A stretch of 15,727 nt of DNA. Source: CAZJTL01 sp964548905. Its GTDB lineage: Bacteria; Cyanobacteriota; Cyanobacteriia; Cyanobacteriales; Xenococcaceae. Each line of letters opens with the position of its first letter. Position 1 is the stretch's first letter. The stretch spans positions 1 through 15,727 of the forward strand of contig CAZJTL010000125.1 in the NCBI GenBank assembly GCA_964548905.1, in the 5' to 3' direction. Positions 6,640 through 13,178 of the stretch are shown here, piece after piece. Position numbers and translations under genes: made by a program. The notes beneath the pieces were generated by a model. It was not told the DNA's origin. It did not search any database and saw nothing but the letters and a program-made list of their open reading frames with translations.

Positions 6640-8286
6640 TTAAATCCGACAAATTAGATCGCCAGCTTTTTGCGAAAAACGAATGTTCTCCCGATAATCT
6701 ACAGGACAATCAATCACAGCAGGGACATCTTGAGCTAGAGCTTGTTTGAGAGTTGGAACTAATTCTGCTGCTGAGTTGACTCGATATCCTTTCAATCCCA
6801 TGCTTTCAGCAAATTTGACAAAATCGGGATTGGTAAAATCAACAAAAGATGAATGACCAAATTGATTGATTTGTTTCCATTCAATCAAACCGTAACCATC
6901 ATCATTGAATATGAGAGTGACAAAAGGAGTGCCTACACGCAATGCCGTTTCCAATTCCTGACAATTCATCATAAAACCGCCATCACCAGTAACAGCGACT
7001 ACTTTTTTGTTGGGATGAACTAGCTTAGCCGCGATCGCACCAGGAATAGCAATGCCCATCGCTGCAAAACCATTGGAAATCAAACAAGTATTGGGGCGAT
7101 CGCAATGATAATGACGCGCCATCCACATTTTATGCGCCCCAACATCAGAAATGACAATATCCTCAGCATCCATCACCTGACGCAGATCGTAAATAATCTT
7201 CTGCGGTTTGATCGGAAAGCCATCGTCGTCAGCATAGTCTTCGTATTCGGCGATAATTTCCCCACGTACTCTAGCAGCTAATGGTGAGGTTTTCCCCTGA
7301 CGATCTGCTCGCTTCATTACTTCCATCAGCGAATCAGAAATATCTCCAACAATCTCGGCGATCGGAATATAACTACTATCGACTTCTGCTGGAGTCATCC
7401 CAATATGAACGATCGGAATTTCACCCTTGGGATTCCACCTCTTGGGAGAATATTCAATTAAATCGTAACCAACCGCAATCACTAAATCTGTTTCATCAAA
7501 AGCACAACTGATATAATCGCGCTGTTGTAGTCCTACTGCCCAAAGTGAGAGAGGATGGGTATAGGGAATAGCACCTTTCCCCATAAACGTATTGGCAACG
7601 GGAATATTTAGTTGAGTCGCAAATTCCGTTAAAGCTTCGCTCGCCTGGGCGCGAATTGCGCCATTTCCAGCTAGAATAATAGGAGTTTTTGCTTTAGAAA
7701 TTGCTGCCGCAGCAGTATTGAGACTGCGATAGGAAGCATAGGTTTTTTCCTGTCCATCTTTTTTGAGAGGTTTGCCTTCTACTGGCATGGCAGCAATATT
7801 TTCGGGCAAGTCAATGTGAGTTGCACCTGGCTTTTCAGATTGGGCGAGCTTAAAGGCTTTGCGGACAATTTCTGGGGTATTACTCGGTCGCACGATTTGA
7901 CTGTTCCATTTAGTCACAGGAGCAAACATAGCGACCAAATCGAGGTACTGGTGAGATTCGATATGCATTCGATCGGTACCTACTTGTCCCGTAATTGCAA
8001 TTAGGGGCGCACCATCTAAATTAGCATCAGCAACTCCCGTCATTAGGTTAGTTGCACCAGGACCAAGTGTTGATAAACACACACCTGCCTTACCTGTCAA
8101 ACGTCCGTAAACGTCAGCCATAAAAGCTGCACCTTGTTCGTGACGAGTAGTAATAAATTGAATTGACGAATCTCTTAATGCTTCGAGGATATGTAGATTT
8201 TCTTCCCCAGGAAGTCCAAAAACGTATTCTACTCCCTCATTTTCTAAGCACTGAACCAGTAGTGTAGCTGTGTTCAACTCTCCCAT
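6640..8286 (-). CDS. Acetolactate synthase large subunit-like ThDP enzyme
   Basis: A 548-residue thiamine-diphosphate enzyme of the acetohydroxyacid synthase family; the expected reaction is condensation of two pyruvates (or pyruvate plus 2-oxobutyrate) in branched-chain amino acid synthesis. The proposed catalytic Glu is E50 in TRHEQGAAFMADVYGR. The glycine-rich LSTLGPGATN follows at 71-80, and the ThDP/Mg site is GDGGFMMN at 434-441 with N461-D462 closing the motif. The frame is open upstream to a TTG at 8343, but I start at ATG 8286. GGGGAG ends six bases before that ATG, and family members begin with a short MGELNTA-type N-terminus; the 19 extra codons look non-conserved. No regulatory small subunit is adjacent. 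Because ThDP paralogues with other substrates exist, the exact reaction is inferred. Confidence 0.87.
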   Translation of the reverse strand: MGELNTATLLVQCLENEGVEYVFGLPGEENLHILEALRDSSIQFITTRHEQGAAFMADVYGRLTGKAGVCLSTLGPGATNLMTGVADANLDGAPLIAITGQVGTDRMHIESHQYLDLVAMFAPVTKWNSQIVRPSNTPEIVRKAFKLAQSEKPGATHIDLPENIAAMPVEGKPLKKDGQEKTYASYRSLNTAAAAISKAKTPIILAGNGAIRAQASEALTEFATQLNIPVANTFMGKGAIPYTHPLSLWAVGLQQRDYISCAFDETDLVIAVGYDLIEYSPKRWNPKGEIPIVHIGMTPAEVDSSYIPIAEIVGDISDSLMEVMKRADRQGKTSPLAARVRGEIIAEYEDYADDDGFPIKPQKIIYDLRQVMDAEDIVISDVGAHKMWMARHYHCDRPNTCLISNGFAAMGIAIPGAIAAKLVHPNKKVVAVTGDGGFMMNCQELETALRVGTPFVTLIFNDDGYGLIEWKQINQFGHSSFVDFTNPDFVKFAESMGLKGYRVNSAAELVPTLKQALAQDVPAVIDCPVDYRENIRFSQKAGDLICRI

Positions 8287-8293
8287 ATCAATC

Positions 8294-8299
8294 TCCCCA
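8294..8299 (-). promoter_or_regulatory. Shine-Dalgarno deciding the start of the acetolactate-synthase-like gene
   Basis: On the minus strand the sequence reads TCTGGGGAGATTGATATG; the purine-rich GGGGAG lies about six to seven bases before ATG 8286. Neither the upstream ATG at 8328 nor the TTG at 8343 has a comparable site. Confidence 0.6.
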
Positions 8300-8476
8300 G
8301 AGTGAATTGATGAGAACGACGCGCTCATCTTTAGAGAACTCAAATTTGCTTTTCTAATTTAATCTATAGTCGATCGATCGCCCTTAAATAAAATAAATCT
8401 AAATTAACTTAAGGATTTCCACCTAGGAGCCTTGTCTGCCATTATCAATTATCTTAAATAATCCTGCTGAAAGTTT

Positions 8477-8962
8477 TCACCAGCCCCAAGTCCCAGGTTC
8501 TCCTTTAAATGGTCCTACAATCTGGCTTGTAATCCAGCCACCATAAAAGTTGCCTGGTTGCGGTGTCACTAGTTCGCCGTTCACATAACAGGCATCCATT
8601 TTGCCTGGGTAAAAAGCAAGATAATCTTGAATAGGAGCAAAAGCTGATCTCGGTTGCGGATAAAACCAAGCTGCTTTGAGAACTTGTCGATCGCCTACAG
8701 TAATATTGTAATACCGAGCTAATCCTTTCCATTCACAAAAAGATTGTCCTTGAGCTAATTCCAAGTACTCCATTTGAATATCTTGGGGAGGAAGATAATA
8801 AACGGGAGGATGACTGGTTTCTAGGACTCTGTATGCCTTCTCAGTCTCAGCGATCGTAACTCCATTAAAAATAACTTGAATTTTTTGAGATACAGCTTCT
8901 AAGCGTGGCGGACGAGGATAGTCCCAAACTGATTCTTGTTTATTTTCCGTCGAGTTATTCAT
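8477..8962 (-). CDS. DUF427 domain-containing protein
   Basis: A 161-residue soluble protein recognised as the DUF427 family (small beta-rich domain of unknown biochemical function, widespread in bacteria and fungi). Typical features are the sequence IQVIFNGVTIAETEKAYRVLETSHPPVYYLPPQDI (about 28-62), the CEWKG motif near 76-80, and AAWFYPQP...YLAFYPGKMDACYVNGE in the second half, all of which match how this family reads. There is no signal peptide and no membrane segment. The N-terminal extension has the WDYPRPPRLE motif often found just before the domain in cyanobacterial members. It starts at ATG 8962 and is divergent from the small gene at 9018, with only 55 bp between, so the two share a promoter region. 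Function unknown. Confidence 0.85.
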   Translation of the reverse strand: MNNSTENKQESVWDYPRPPRLEAVSQKIQVIFNGVTIAETEKAYRVLETSHPPVYYLPPQDIQMEYLELAQGQSFCEWKGLARYYNITVGDRQVLKAAWFYPQPRSAFAPIQDYLAFYPGKMDACYVNGELVTPQPGNFYGGWITSQIVGPFKGEPGTWGW

Positions 8963-9017
8963 GGCTAAAATATTTGTCTAAGATAATTATTGACAACTTA
9001 TCAAAAACTACGGAATT

Positions 9018-9203
9018 ATGCCACGCGGTGGAAAAAGAGAAGGTGCGGGAGCGCCTAAGAAATATCAAGATTCGGTCGAGATTAGAATTCGCTGCAACCG
9101 AGAATTTAGAGAAGCCTTGGATAACTTTTTGAAGCAGCAGGGAATTAGCGATCGCAATGTTTGGCTGCAAAAATTGATTGAGGAAAAAATATCTTACAAG
9201 TAG
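9018..9203 (+). CDS. Small ribbon-helix-helix-like protein
   Basis: A 61-residue basic protein I do not recognise by name. It begins MPRGGKREGAGAPKK, a Gly/Lys/Pro-rich head common at the start of small DNA-associated proteins. Next comes a short predicted strand (VEIRIRCN, 19-26) and two helices (about 28-41 and 45-58), which is the order of a ribbon-helix-helix (Arc/MetJ-type) DNA-binding fold. Such proteins usually act as dimeric repressors, sometimes as antitoxins, but no toxin gene is beside it. The start ATG has only a weak purine stretch before it. A HIP1 palindrome in the coding sequence fits a resident gene. Its last codons overlap the end of an RND transporter remnant on the other strand. 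Moderate confidence that it is expressed. Confidence 0.6.
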   Translation: MPRGGKREGAGAPKKYQDSVEIRIRCNREFREALDNFLKQQGISDRNVWLQKLIEEKISYK

Positions 9204-9292
9204 CGATTAATTGTTTGTGCGCCAGTAGCAGGAGTAACTGTGACTAAATTTCCCAAAGGAATCATGCGATCGCTCTGGGAACGCACGTATAA
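9197..9292 (-). pseudogene. Remnant of an RND (AcrB/HAE1-type) efflux transporter
   Basis: On the minus strand codons 9292 to 9197 read LYVRSQSDRMIPLGNLVTV followed by TPATGAQTINRYL, bounded by a stop on each side (9293-9295 and 9194-9196). In RND multidrug pumps the periplasmic part contains a conserved stretch of the form (I/L)YVR-x(3-5)-G-x-M(I/V)PL-x(3)-V, then a P-T-G-P-Q-x-I-x-R/H-Y/F-N-L motif. The fragment follows it closely up to NRY, where the family continues with NL but this frame stops. About 1000 residues of a normal transporter are missing on both sides, so this is a decayed relic. The recognition is by eye and needs a database search. Confidence 0.5.
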
Positions 9293-9404
9293 TTATTGTC
9301 CTACTACTGGCACGTCAAGCTTAATTTGAGGGATAAAAAATAGGTAATCTCTTCCTTGTCTGTCTTATCCTATCTTATACCCATCAATTATGGTTGACAG
9401 GCTA
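9204..9404. other. Intergenic region between the small RHH-like gene and rpsF
   Basis: Besides the RND remnant it contains a long-range inverted repeat: GCCAGTAGCAGGA (9221-9233) and TCCTACTACTGGC (about 9299-9311) pair with one mismatch. The rest, a pyrimidine-rich stretch before the rpsF stop codon, has no recognisable terminator. Confidence 0.4.
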
Positions 9405-9746
9405 CTACTCTTCTTCCTCTGCTGCTGCTTCACCACTGCTTAAAGCGAGAGCTTGAGGCTCTTTAACCTTAATAGTTAAATAACGAATTACCTCTTCACC
9501 CAGACGCATTGCTCTCTCAAGAGGTGCAACTTGTTTACCATCAGCTTGATAATTCATTTGAATATAAGTGCCATCCAAATGCTTTTTAATTGGATAAGCG
9601 AGTCTTCTTTTCCCACGATTTTGAATTTCTAGATTCTCTGCACCAGCCTCAACCAAGAAACTTTTGTACTTGTTGACAACCTCATCAACCTGTTCGTTGG
9701 TTAAATCTGGACGCAGAATGTACATCATTTCATAATTTTGACTCAT
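9405..9746 (-). CDS. rpsF: 30S ribosomal protein S6
   Basis: Component of the small ribosomal subunit platform, normally paired with S18. With the start at ATG 9746 the product has 113 residues, typical for cyanobacterial S6. It begins with the family signature YEMMYILRPDLTNEQV and contains GAENLEIQNRGKRRLAYPIKKHLDGTYIQMNY and LERAMRLGEEVIRYLTIKV in the expected order. It ends with an acidic tail (EEEE), common in S6. The frame is open 21 codons further upstream, but the AAGGAGA at 9755-9761, eight bases before the chosen ATG, decides for the shorter form. rpsR is not adjacent, which is usual in cyanobacteria. It is divergent from the FAH-family gene with 221 bp between. Confidence 0.95.
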   Translation of the reverse strand: MSQNYEMMYILRPDLTNEQVDEVVNKYKSFLVEAGAENLEIQNRGKRRLAYPIKKHLDGTYIQMNYQADGKQVAPLERAMRLGEEVIRYLTIKVKEPQALALSSGEAAAEEEE

Positions 9747-9967
9747 GTGATTTATCTCCTTGTGGACAATAAGGCTTCTGCATAAGATTGAGATCTCAGA
9801 TCTAAACAATAGTGTGTTAAATCTAACGATCGCTGAAGAAGCAAGGAATTACAATCGTATCACTACTTTCAACTCGATCGCTAGTGACCTAAGATAAAAA
9901 ACGTCGAGATTAAAAAAATTTTTTCAGTCAATCGAGCTAGTTATTCAAGTTTTAACCTTCCAAATCT
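9747..9967. promoter_or_regulatory. Divergent promoter region of rpsF and the FAH-family gene
   Basis: The 221-bp gap must hold promoters in both directions. Overlapping GATC dyads (GAGATCTCAGATCT, about 9789-9802) lie in the rpsF leader, and an A/T tract (9912-9923) lies about 45 bases before the FAH-family start. I cannot assign -10/-35 boxes with confidence. Confidence 0.4.
9755..9761 (-). promoter_or_regulatory. Strong Shine-Dalgarno of rpsF (AAGGAGA)
   Basis: Read on the minus strand, AAGGAGA precedes ATG 9746 by eight bases. It is the best ribosome-binding site in the window, fits a highly expressed ribosomal protein, and rules out the longer start at 9809. Confidence 0.8.
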
Positions 9968-10738
9968 ATGGCACAACGCTACGTCCGAGTCAAAACTAAT
10001 ACAGGACAAATCTATTACGGTTCGTTACTATTAAACCATAGCGTTCAAGTTTTTGATGCTCCACCTTGGCTAGGAGGACAACCAAGCGAAATCGAGCTAG
10101 AGCTAGAATCTTATCAGATACTTGCTCCCTGCGCTCCTTCTAAAATTATCGCTGTTGGTAAAAATTACGCCAATCACGCTGCGGAAATGGGAACAACCGT
10201 TCCCGATGAACCTTTACTCTTTCTCAAGCCTCCTACTACGGTTATTGCAGCGAATCAACCGATCTATTATCCCGTACAATCTCATCGAGTTGACTACGAA
10301 GGAGAATTAGCGCTAATAATAGGCGATCGCTGTCGCAACCTAACTCCAGAGCAAGCTAGAAATAAAATTTGGGGATATACGATCGCGAATGATGTAACTG
10401 CTCGTGATTTGCAACAAAAAGACGGTCAGTGGACTAGAGCTAAAGGTTTTGATAGTTTTTGTCCTCTTGGCCCCTGGATAGTCCGAGAATTGAGTTCTGG
10501 TGCCAGATTACAAACTTTTTTAAATGACGTTCTTAAACAATCAGCATCGGTTTCAGAAATGGTTTTCAACCCAGAAGAACTAGTGTCTTATATTTCTCAA
10601 ATTATGACGCTGATGCCAGGAGACATCATTTTAACGGGAACTCCAGAAGGAATTGCTCCCGTTCAGATAGGCGATCGCATTCGCGTCGAGATTGAAGGGA
10701 TTGGTTATTTAGAAAATCAAGTTGCAGAATCAGTCTAG
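9968..10738 (+). CDS. Fumarylacetoacetate hydrolase (FAH) family protein
   Basis: A 256-residue metal-dependent enzyme of the FAH superfamily, which includes fumarylacetoacetase, acylpyruvate hydrolases and 2-hydroxyhepta-2,4-diene-1,7-dioate isomerase/oxaloacetate decarboxylase types. The core begins with KIIAVGKNYANHAAEMG (59-75). Metal ligands are expected at E111 and E113 in DYEGELALIIG and D142 in ANDVTARDLQ. K159/G160 and GTPEG (224-228) complete the conserved set. A 58-residue N-terminal domain precedes the core, as in the YcgM/FAHD1-like branch. It is soluble, with no signal peptide. The start at ATG 9968 gives a sensible N-terminus, though no Shine-Dalgarno is visible. Family members of this length mostly act on acylpyruvates or oxaloacetate; the substrate here cannot be told from sequence. 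Convergent with the Tic20-like gene. Confidence 0.9.
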   Translation: MAQRYVRVKTNTGQIYYGSLLLNHSVQVFDAPPWLGGQPSEIELELESYQILAPCAPSKIIAVGKNYANHAAEMGTTVPDEPLLFLKPPTTVIAANQPIYYPVQSHRVDYEGELALIIGDRCRNLTPEQARNKIWGYTIANDVTARDLQQKDGQWTRAKGFDSFCPLGPWIVRELSSGARLQTFLNDVLKQSASVSEMVFNPEELVSYISQIMTLMPGDIILTGTPEGIAPVQIGDRIRVEIEGIGYLENQVAESV

Positions 10739-10740
10739 AC

Positions 10741-10761
10741 ACTAGGGAACAGGTGACAGGA
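10741..10761. repeat. Short heptad array after the FAH-family stop codon
   Basis: Three degenerate 7-base units (ACTAGGG, AACAGGT, GACAGGA) start three bases after the stop codon. G-rich in the direction of the gene, like the other 3'-end arrays. Confidence 0.4.
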
Positions 10762-10782
10762 AAAAAACTCTTTTTTCTTTTT
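10760..10782. terminator. Possible weak bidirectional terminator
   Basis: GAAAAAA (10760-10766) and TTTTTTC (10771-10777) pair around ACTC and are followed by a T-run. It sits between two convergent stop codons (10738 and 10825). The stem is almost all A-T, so terminator strength would be low. Confidence 0.35.
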
Positions 10783-10824
10783 AATCCTGCTCTCAATTGT
10801 TAAATTGTCTGAGGATTGCAGCTT

Positions 10825-11301
10825 TTATCTCACTTGGGAGTAAGCTGCTTCTGAAATAGTAGGAATTTCTGCATAGCGTCCTAAAGCCGATTGACCGATA
10901 CTGTAAAAACAAGCAGCCAAAGTTCCTAGGAATACAACGTTATAAAGAGTTCTCAACAAGAGGCTGTCTCCCAAAGATTGACTGAGTAGTTGTGGGATAA
11001 AGCCAACCAAAAAAATCAAGATATCAACCAAAATAGCTTGCATGGTGTTGAAACGAATAAAATGGCTCACTCTTTCGTTTCTCACTACGGCTAAAAATAA
11101 GACAAAGAATATAATTAGACTGGCAAAAGGACTAATGCTATATATGGCAATAAAGGGGATTAATGGAATTATTAGAAGCTTGAAAAATTCAAACTGATTA
11201 ATTAAAAAATCACCGAATGGTAGAGCTGCTATTAAAGGTATAACATACACAAGTGCTGCAAAAAACCGATCTTTAAAATCCGTTGTACCTCGCCAGGTCA
11301 T
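10825..11301 (-). CDS. Tic20 family membrane protein
   Basis: A 158-residue protein with four hydrophobic segments (about 13-28, 37-74 as one or two spans, 85-103, 118-136), matching the four-helix Tic20/Ycf60-like family. The chloroplast Tic20 is part of the inner-envelope protein import channel; cyanobacterial homologues are of less certain function. The start MTWRGTTDFKDRFFAALVYVIPLIAALPFG and the central VSHFIRFNTMQAILVDI, with the invariant-looking RFNxMQA, are the family hallmarks. The C-terminal tail (about 140-158) is soluble and polar. The ATG at 11301 begins exactly at the family N-terminus. No operon partner: the gap to the next minus-strand gene upstream is 90 bp, so co-transcription with the Cys-rich gene at 11392-11589 is possible. 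Confidence 0.85.
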   Translation of the reverse strand: MTWRGTTDFKDRFFAALVYVIPLIAALPFGDFLINQFEFFKLLIIPLIPFIAIYSISPFASLIIFFVLFLAVVRNERVSHFIRFNTMQAILVDILIFLVGFIPQLLSQSLGDSLLLRTLYNVVFLGTLAACFYSIGQSALGRYAEIPTISEAAYSQVR

Positions 11302-11391
11302 TACACCATCTCCTAGTAATTATTAGCAAAATTTAAATAGTTACATCCTTAACGATAGCGCAATTTAATCTCTCATAATATATTTATCCTT

Positions 11392-11589
11392 TTAGTCAAC
11401 TTGAGCAATTTTAAATCCCATCTCACACTCATAAATTTCAGGTTGGCTTTGACCCGATTTTCCTAACAAATGACCACAACAGAGTTTTCCTTGTCGCCAA
11501 CGAGGTAATCCCGCGCTATTGGCTAACAGACAACTGTGGCAAATTTGCTGTACTGAAATCACTTGCTCTTCTGTAAGAACGACTAACAT
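11392..11589 (-). CDS. Small Cys-rich conserved hypothetical protein (possible metal-binding)
   Basis: A 65-residue soluble protein. It has C17-x-x-C20, then C37-C38-x-H40 and C55, an arrangement that could bind zinc or an iron-sulphur centre, but the spacing does not match a named domain I know. The second half contains LPRWRQGKLCCGHLLG and YECEMGFKIA, the kind of compact, composition-balanced sequence seen in real small conserved proteins. The ATG at 11589 has GAGG five bases before it. It lies 90 bp upstream of the Tic20-like gene in the same direction and 96 bp downstream of the M23 peptidase stop, so it may join a short operon with either. I think it is conserved in cyanobacteria, but the function is unknown. 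Confidence 0.65.
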   Translation of the reverse strand: MLVVLTEEQVISVQQICHSCLLANSAGLPRWRQGKLCCGHLLGKSGQSQPEIYECEMGFKIAQVD

Positions 11590-11661
11590 AGCAGCCTCGT
11601 CTGTCGATCCCCAATCTTTATATCCTTATTTTAAGTCGAAATAATAGATATAGAAATAGAT

Positions 11662-11689
11662 AACCTAACCCCTAGTCTCTAGTTCCTAA
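11662..11689. repeat. Short heptad array overlapping the M23 peptidase stop codon
   Basis: AACCTAA, CCCCTAG, TCTCTAG, TTCCTAA follow in exact 7-base register, and the last unit contains the stop codon (11686-11688). The repeat thus reaches the very end of the coding frame. Confidence 0.55.
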
Positions 11690-12339
11690 TTTAACCGAGC
11701 AGCAGTCTTTCTTTGAGACATTTCTCTGACAATTAAGTAGGGATCTACGTAATTACCGTTGTATTTAAGACTCCAATGGAGATGAGGCCCCGTTGTATTA
11801 CCCGTCATCCCAACTCTAGCAATTCTAGCGCCAACAGGAATTTGCTGTCCTTGTTGAATTTGAATACCGCCATCACTGTCAATCAAATAACGCCGACCGT
11901 CAGCAGTAGTTTGAACGTAGCCGATTAAATGACAATATATATGTTGCCAATTACCAGATTGAATCTTAATCGAAGTTCCACAACCAGTATCGTCTGAAAC
12001 TTCTACTACTGTACCGTCCCACCAATTGCGAATGTAGCTACCAATAGGTGCAGCCATGTCTAAACCGCTATGAAATTGTTTTTGTCCAGTAATAGGAGAG
12101 ATGCGATACCCGAATGGAGAAGTAAAGCCTTGAAAATTTTCGACTGGGAAAGATGCATACTTCCAAGTACTTGCAACTTCTAATTTTTGTTTTTGGGGAA
12201 TATTTAATGCCTCAATTTTTGTTTGTCTTAGTCCTTCGCCAGCGTAGCTAAGAGCTATAAGCAAAAACAGTAATTTAAAACGATGCAATCTAAATCTAGG
12301 ATTTGTTGCGGTTTGTCTTAACCAGAGAACGATCTTCAT
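11686..12339 (-). CDS. M23 family metallopeptidase (LytM-type), membrane-anchored or secreted
   Basis: A zinc endopeptidase of the kind that cuts peptidoglycan cross-links or activates amidases. Of 217 residues, the first 40 contain a basic start (R8, R15, R17, H19, R20, K22) and a hydrophobic helix (about 23-33), a membrane anchor or uncleaved signal. The LytM domain spans about 71-202. GYRISPITGQKQFHSGLDMA carries zinc ligands H90 and D94, GPHLHW carries H186 and H188, and H137 in HIYCHL is the conserved catalytic-side histidine, so it looks active. There are two cysteines in the domain (C120, C136), possibly a disulphide in the periplasm. The domain contains an insertion of about ten residues (143-156, TTADGRRYLIDSDG) relative to minimal LytM. 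Start at ATG 12339. Confidence 0.9.
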   Translation of the reverse strand: MKIVLWLRQTATNPRFRLHRFKLLFLLIALSYAGEGLRQTKIEALNIPQKQKLEVASTWKYASFPVENFQGFTSPFGYRISPITGQKQFHSGLDMAAPIGSYIRNWWDGTVVEVSDDTGCGTSIKIQSGNWQHIYCHLIGYVQTTADGRRYLIDSDGGIQIQQGQQIPVGARIARVGMTGNTTGPHLHWSLKYNGNYVDPYLIVREMSQRKTAARLN

Positions 12340-12604
12340 ACTTTTATCGATTGCATTTTCTCAGACTAGTAATTTCAGCGATATATTAAATAAAATTCCC
12401 CGATCAAATTACCGAGAAAGCACTGAGACACTAATTGTTAAATAAATCAAAAAAACATCAAATAAAGGTAATATACTATTCAACAAATTTAGGAGCAACA
12501 TTTAATTATGAACGATTATTAGCAATAATTGCGATTAAATGAGGATTTGCGGGCAAAATAGCCTCTTAAGTGTCGTTAATCATTAAAATACGCTATTTAA
12601 AAAC
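12340..12604. promoter_or_regulatory. Divergent intergenic region between the M23 peptidase and a small membrane protein
   Basis: AT-rich, 265 bp, must hold promoters for both genes. The minor dyad ATTATT-AGC-AATAAT lies at about 12514-12528. Short ATG frames in it (4 and 15 codons) are not credible genes. No terminator, repeat array or RNA is visible. Confidence 0.4.
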
Positions 12605-12991
12605 ATGTTAAATGAAATTATGCCGTTTCAAATTGACTTAGATACAGTTGCTATTGCAGGAACTTGTCTGTGGTCATTAGCTCTTTATTTGAGTTTATCT
12701 ACCGCTAAAGATTGGTTTACCGAACAACTAGATCGATGGTTTAATTTTGCCGAGCGATCGCTCTATACTTCTGTTGAAGAATTTGAAAAAACCCGTCCTG
12801 CTAGAGAGTCACAAAATGCTTTTTATGCCTCAGTATTTAGCATCATTCCTTTTTTAGTAATCGGTGGCTTCTGCAACTGGGGTGTAGAGATAGGTTTAGG
12901 TCGTAGTTGGTCAATTAGCATGGGAGTTTTAGCTTGCATGGCTTGTGGAATCTACGAACTCGGACGTAGAGACTCTCAATCGAGAGAATAG
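12605..12991 (+). CDS. Small integral membrane protein, conserved-hypothetical type
   Basis: A 128-residue protein of unknown function. It has three hydrophobic stretches: about 14-33 (VAIAGTCLWSLALYLSLST), 74-90 (SVFSIIPFLVIGGFCNW) and 100-117 (WSISMGVLACMACGIYEL). A charged, aromatic loop lies between the first two (DWFTEQLDRWFNFAERSLYTSVEEFEKTRPARESQ, 36-70). The tail is charged (ELGRRDSQSRE). No named domain is recognised. Two in-frame ATGs are possible (12605 and 12620); neither has a good Shine-Dalgarno, so the start is uncertain by five codons. A HIP1-like GCGATCGC occurs in the coding region. It is divergent from the M23 peptidase and followed by a heptad array and a strong terminator. 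Confidence 0.65.
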   Translation: MLNEIMPFQIDLDTVAIAGTCLWSLALYLSLSTAKDWFTEQLDRWFNFAERSLYTSVEEFEKTRPARESQNAFYASVFSIIPFLVIGGFCNWGVEIGLGRSWSISMGVLACMACGIYELGRRDSQSRE

Positions 12992-12995
12992 TCAC

Positions 12996-13095
12996 AGGGG
13001 GACGGGGAGAGGGGAAGAAGTAATGAGTAATGAGTAATGAGTAAAAAACTTTAGACTTTAGACTTTAATTTTCTTCTGCCCTCTGCCTTCTGCCT
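12996..13095. repeat. Composite heptad array with A-run core
   Basis: After a G-rich stretch (12996-13018) come AGTAATG three times, AGTAAAA, AACTTTA, GACTTTA twice, ATTTTCT, TCTGCCC and TCTGCCT twice (13019-13095) without loss of register. The core AGTAAAAAACTT (13040-13051) is the same 12 bases as in the arrays at 5420 and 6560. GAACCAT-type words follow around 13105-13136. Confidence 0.8.
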
Positions 13096-13143
13096 TATTT
13101 TTGCAATGAACCATGAACAATTAGCAATGAACCATTATTAAGT

Positions 13144-13178
13144 AGCTCTTTTCTGAAAACACGGAAAAGGGCTTTTTT
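13144..13178 (+). terminator. Rho-independent terminator
   Basis: AGCTCTTTTC (13144-13153) pairs with GAAAAGGGCT (13164-13173) over ten base pairs with one G-T, the loop edge adds two more, and a T-run follows immediately. It lies 150 bp after the small membrane-protein gene, beyond the heptad array. Confidence 0.75.

Noticed and set aside
9018..9203. Toxin-antitoxin pair.
   Set aside because: The RHH-like protein could be an antitoxin, but the neighbours are a DUF427 protein and a transporter relic; no toxin frame lies beside it.
12500..12604. Small leader peptides upstream of the small membrane protein (ATG frames of 4 and 15 codons).
   Set aside because: Very short, without conserved features. 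The sequence is AT-rich, so such frames are expected by chance.
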